In this document: positions 4,421 through 7,226 of the stretch, piece after piece
Position numbering within the stretch: the first letter of the stretch is position 1
How the letters are laid out: each line of letters opens with the position of its first letter
Origin: Clostridiales bacterium UBA1381
GTDB taxonomy: Bacteria; Bacillota; Clostridia; UBA1381
Direction: 5' to 3'
Length of the DNA: 7,226 nucleotides
Assembly (NCBI GenBank): GCA_002305435.1
Contig: DBQZ01000126.1
Location: 13,078 to 20,303, forward strand
Program-made: the position numbers and the translations under genes
Notes under the pieces: generated by a model
The model's database searches: none
Told to the model about the DNA's origin: nothing
Seen by the model: only the letters and a program-made list of their open reading frames with translations

Positions 4421-6544
4421 ATGAAGAAAAAAATTATTATTTCCCTTTTATGTGCAGCCGTCTTAATGGGCAGTATGCCGGTATCGTTTGCGGCAGAGCC
4501 CACAGTGGCTGAATCGTCTGTACAAACCGACGCAGAGATCCTTAGCGGTGTTATATCATCAGTTAAAGCAAAAATCACCGTTCCTGAGGAACTTAGCGAA
4601 TTTTCCTCTTCTTCATATGAATACGGTGACAAGCTGTCATATGAACTTAGATGGACTGATAAAAGCGGTGAAAAGAGCATATCGGTAACAGCCGATTCTA
4701 AAGGCAATATCATCTCCTACCGTGACCGGAGCCGTGAACGTTCGGATTACAATGCGGTATTCACCAAAGCAGAAGCCTTAACCCAAGCAAAGGCATTTCT
4801 TGCTCAAATTGCCACTGATAAAACTGCAAGCCTCGTCTACTCTGCAGAAAACAGTGCAGGCTATATAAACTCAGGCTACAGCATATTCTTTAACCGCATT
4901 GATGAGGAGGGTATCCCCTTAAACGGAAACACCGCATCGGTAACGGTACAAAAGAACGACAACGGCGAATATTTCATAGCTAACGCTAATATCACATGGG
5001 ATGAAGATGCTACCATAGACAAATCATCCAATATGATTTCTGCTGATGAAATAGGCGAATACTTTAAAACCGCTCTTCCTATGCAGCTGCATTACCGCAA
5101 AGCATACTCATGGGCATACGACAGCGGTAGCAGAGAAGAAGTTCTGCTTGAATATCACTTCCCCGATGGCATATCCTATATAAACGCCCAGACGGGAGAA
5201 ATCCTTGAAGAGGATTTGGATGACAGAGTTGCAGGTGAAAATGCGTCAGCTTCTGTATCGGGAGGCAGCGGAGGATCAAGTGCTGATAAAGAATCATCTT
5301 CGCTTACTCGGGAAGAGCTGGCAGAGGTGGAAGCAGTCGCTAATCTTATCCCTGCGGAAACATTAGCCGATACATTAAAATCAACAGAGGAATTCGCCAT
5401 TCCAAAAGAAGCGGAGCTTGAATCTCAATATGTAATAAAGAATGAGGATGGTACATATTCACGTTCCATAACTTTGGAAGCTTCAGAGGATGATACCGAA
5501 AACAACAAACGATATTCTGCTACCTTTGATGCAGAAACCGGAGAATTGCTTACATATTATGCTTCACGGCTTTCTTACAGCGATGAGGAATACACCGCCG
5601 ACCAGTACGATACAGCCTGCCGGACAGCAGCCGCTTTCGTTGGGAGCTTCGTCCCTGAAAAATACGCACAGTGCGAACCTATGGAGTTTGGCGAATATAA
5701 CGAAAGACAGCAATTCTTAAGCGGCACAGCTACACGTCTTATAGACGGTGTTCCGTACGACAGCAATTATATATCCGTTGCAGCTGATATAAAAACCGGT
5801 GTTATTACACAATTCTCAATTGATTGGGATAAAGACATTTCAGCTTTACCCGAGGTATCGGAAGCCGTATCAATGGAAGAGGCTTATGATACCCTGCTTG
5901 AAGCCTTTCCTCCGGAGCTCATATATGTAAAGAGCGCAGGAAAGTATACTCTTTCATACGTACTTCCGGCAGATACGCAGTATGTAAGCTACAACGGAGT
6001 TCTTACCGACTATCTTGGAAAAGAGTACAACGCCGACCGCACGGTGGGCAATTACACGGATATATCCGGTCACTGGGCAGAATCGGCTGTTAATCTGCTT
6101 GCAGATTACGGCATGGGTTTCACCGGCGGACAATTCCTGCCCGATATGCTTATGACCCAGTCGGATTTCCTTCGTTTTGCTGCGACTGCATTTTATTCAA
6201 CATCGTATGCATCCTCAAGTGAAGACGAGCTCTACGATATGTTTATTTCCAGCGGCGTTATCTCCGAGGATGAAAAAGATCCCTCTGCCGAGATAACACG
6301 TGAGGACGCTGTTACATATATTATACGGTTTGCGGGGCTCAAGAATGTTGCCGAGCTTGAGGGCATATACGTTTGCGGCTTTGCAGATGATGATGATATT
6401 TCACCCGAGCGTTACGGGTACTGCGCCCTTGCTAAAGGTTTCGGGATTGTAAATGGCGACAACGGTTATTTCTATCCGCAGAACACAGTTTCTCGTGCGG
6501 AAGCCGCTGTTATGCTGTTGAATTATATAAATGCAAAAATCTGA
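4421..6544 (+). CDS. Secreted YcdB/YcdC-repeat protein with C-terminal S-layer homology modules
   Basis: A 707-residue exported protein of unknown function. Residues 1-24 are a typical signal peptide: MKKK, a hydrophobic core, then VSFA before the likely cut ahead of AEP. Residues about 38-265 and 325-535 are two related regions resembling PepSY-like YcdB/YcdC repeats, with SYELRWTDKSGEKSISVTAD and strand-rich segments closing in DSKGNIISY, NAQTGEILEE, DAETGELLTYY and DIKTGVITQF. A flexible acidic, Ser/Gly-rich linker (about 271-295, with GGSGGSS) separates them. The C-terminus has SLH modules: YTDISGHWAESAVNLLADYG from 545, a degenerate one around 600-641, and a third from about 648 ending VSRAEAAVMLLNYI. 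SLH modules usually anchor proteins to cell-wall secondary polymers, so a surface location is expected. PepSY-type domains are often found in peptidase propeptides or linked to envelope processes; no peptidase motif such as HExxH is seen. AAAGGAG at nine bases supports the start. It appears to be transcribed alone and ends before a strong terminator. Confidence 0.85.
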   Translation: MKKKIIISLLCAAVLMGSMPVSFAAEPTVAESSVQTDAEILSGVISSVKAKITVPEELSEFSSSSYEYGDKLSYELRWTDKSGEKSISVTADSKGNIISYRDRSRERSDYNAVFTKAEALTQAKAFLAQIATDKTASLVYSAENSAGYINSGYSIFFNRIDEEGIPLNGNTASVTVQKNDNGEYFIANANITWDEDATIDKSSNMISADEIGEYFKTALPMQLHYRKAYSWAYDSGSREEVLLEYHFPDGISYINAQTGEILEEDLDDRVAGENASASVSGGSGGSSADKESSSLTREELAEVEAVANLIPAETLADTLKSTEEFAIPKEAELESQYVIKNEDGTYSRSITLEASEDDTENNKRYSATFDAETGELLTYYASRLSYSDEEYTADQYDTACRTAAAFVGSFVPEKYAQCEPMEFGEYNERQQFLSGTATRLIDGVPYDSNYISVAADIKTGVITQFSIDWDKDISALPEVSEAVSMEEAYDTLLEAFPPELIYVKSAGKYTLSYVLPADTQYVSYNGVLTDYLGKEYNADRTVGNYTDISGHWAESAVNLLADYGMGFTGGQFLPDMLMTQSDFLRFAATAFYSTSYASSSEDELYDMFISSGVISEDEKDPSAEITREDAVTYIIRFAGLKNVAELEGIYVCGFADDDDISPERYGYCALAKGFGIVNGDNGYFYPQNTVSRAEAAVMLLNYINAKI

Positions 6545-6561
6545 CATCATTTAGATTTTGG

Positions 6562-6626
6562 CCGTTCATATTCTGTACGGGGAAATACAGATACGAAAGG
6601 CGGCTGTAATAAAAGCCGCTAAACGG
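6562..6626 (+). other. Structured 3' untranslated region: two hairpins in an enclosing stem
   Basis: TCTGTA/TACAGA (6572-6577 with 6586-6591) and GCGGCT/AGCCGC (6600-6605 with 6614-6619) form successive hairpins. CCGTT (6562-6566) can pair with AACGG (6622-6626) to enclose both, directly before the terminator. This three-way-junction arrangement may be an mRNA 3' structure or a processed small RNA. No internal promoter is seen and it matches no family I recognise. Confidence 0.3.
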
Positions 6627-6667
6627 AAAATGAGGACAATTGCGGGCTGCAAAAGTCCTCATTTTTT
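6627..6667 (+). terminator. Strong intrinsic terminator after the surface-protein gene, possibly bidirectional
   Basis: AAAATGAGGAC (6627-6637) pairs perfectly with GTCCTCATTTT (6655-6665), and the plus-strand T run reaches 6667. An inner TTGC/GCAA pairing (6640-6643 with 6649-6652) extends the stem. In the opposite direction the stem ends in TTTT, so it may also stop transcription of the convergent kinase-like gene, whose stop codon lies 65 bases away. Confidence 0.85.
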
Positions 6668-6731
6668 GTGTAATAAAATTTATGGAGAGAATAATACAAA
6701 ATGGATTGTATGTACCATCCCTCCTCTTATT

Positions 6732-7226
6732 TTACTCCTTATACCATGACGGAACAAGATTACTAAAGTTGCTAAACCATTCCAGCATTGCCCTTACCAT
6801 TTCATTGGAATAATCTATCTCTTCCTGCCCTAACGTTGTTGCAACAGTAAAGGCATTTATACTCTCTGCAACCATATAAAATGCGTTAATTTCCCAAAAG
6901 TTTTCCGGTACACGGCCGCCAAAATAGCTATGAAGCTGGCCGGTTGAAAATTGCGGGCTTACCTCGGCTGTCACCATTACGCCTGTTAATGCGTAATATG
7001 GGTCGACAATTCCGCTTCCTTGAAAATCAATGGCGTACAGTTTATTCTCCGGTGAAATCACCATATTGTCGGATTGAAAATCAGCGTGCAAAAGACACAT
7101 AGGGCGATTATCCAAACAATAAGAATTCTGCTCCAAAAATGAAAACAGCAGGCTTTCGTCGGGTAATCTTTTTCCGCAGGCTTTGTAATCATTTATATAA
7201 TCGGAAACCTTTTTGCTGTAAATTGC
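6732..7226 (-). CDS. APH / choline-kinase-like phosphotransferase (C-terminal 164 residues, 5' end outside window)
   Basis: The open frame runs from base 7226 to the TAA at 6734-6732 with no in-frame stop, so the start lies outside the window; the visible part begins AIYSKKVSDYINDY. The kinase-like catalytic loop LLHADFQSDNMVI carries the H-x-D-x(4)-N pattern of aminoglycoside phosphotransferase-fold enzymes, and AIDFQGSGIVDPYYAL carries the metal-binding aspartate and the usual following D-P. These enzymes transfer the ATP gamma-phosphate to small hydroxylated substrates such as aminoglycosides, choline, homoserine or sugars. The visible part cannot separate these, and the name should not be read as evidence of drug resistance. 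A Met or Leu start near 7136 would cut the fold in half and is not credible. The gene is convergent with the surface-protein gene and may share its terminator. Confidence 0.82.
   Translation of the reverse strand, partial: AIYSKKVSDYINDYKACGKRLPDESLLFSFLEQNSYCLDNRPMCLLHADFQSDNMVISPENKLYAIDFQGSGIVDPYYALTGVMVTAEVSPQFSTGQLHSYFGGRVPENFWEINAFYMVAESINAFTVATTLGQEEIDYSNEMVRAMLEWFSNFSNLVPSWYKE

Noticed and set aside
4336..4713. Minus-strand open frame across the promoter and 5' part of the surface-protein gene
   Set aside because: It is a shadow of the signal-peptide and first-repeat coding sequence and overlaps the promoter; no family features are present.
6558..6749. A 63-codon plus-strand frame after the surface-protein gene
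   Set aside because: It runs through the strong terminator and two other hairpins and lacks a good ribosome binding site.
6732..7136. A complete small kinase gene starting at the TTG at 7136
   Set aside because: The frame remains open to the window edge and the APH fold needs the upstream lobe; the TTG is an internal leucine codon.

Overview
The window looks like chromosomal DNA of a low-to-moderate GC Clostridia-type Firmicute, plausibly a gut anaerobe. This rests on strong AGGAGG-type ribosome binding sites, sigma-A-like promoters, a clade II single-chain PurL, an Lsa-type ABC-F protein and a secreted protein that pairs YcdB/YcdC-like repeats with S-layer homology (SLH) modules. I see no transposase, integrase, CRISPR array, tRNA or rRNA. 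Taxonomy below class is not resolvable from this sequence.

Layout. Positions 1-1752 (minus strand) hold the first 584 codons of purL, the FGAM synthase of purine synthesis; the rest lies outside the window. A 95-base gap with two hairpins and a likely promoter separates it from a histidine-phosphatase (phosphoglycerate-mutase-like) gene on the same strand (2426-1848). From about 2427 to 2837 lies a divergent control region of roughly 400 bases. It carries a minus-strand promoter for the phosphatase and a near-consensus plus-strand promoter. The plus-strand promoter is followed by a six-codon leader ORF and a structured leader of about 180 bases, in which the Shine-Dalgarno sequence of the next gene can be paired off. 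That gene (2838-4301) encodes an ABC-F ATPase of the Lsa type, a family that protects ribosomes from lincosamide, streptogramin A and pleuromutilin drugs. Next, a 119-base gap contains a promoter embedded in a 12-base inverted repeat. It leads to a 707-residue exported protein (4421-6544). A structured 3' region ends in a strong terminator (6627-6667). This terminator also faces the 3' end of a convergent, window-truncated APH/choline-kinase-like gene (7226-6732).

How the parts fit. The genes do not form one pathway: this is a housekeeping gene, a small phosphatase, an intrinsic-resistance-type gene with its own inducible-looking leader, and a cell-surface protein. The best candidate for something worth pursuing is the ABC-F control region. 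Its leader peptide with its own ribosome binding site, and alternative RNA pairings reaching the ribosome binding site, have the architecture of antibiotic-responsive attenuation. The inverted repeat around the promoter of the surface-protein gene is the second.
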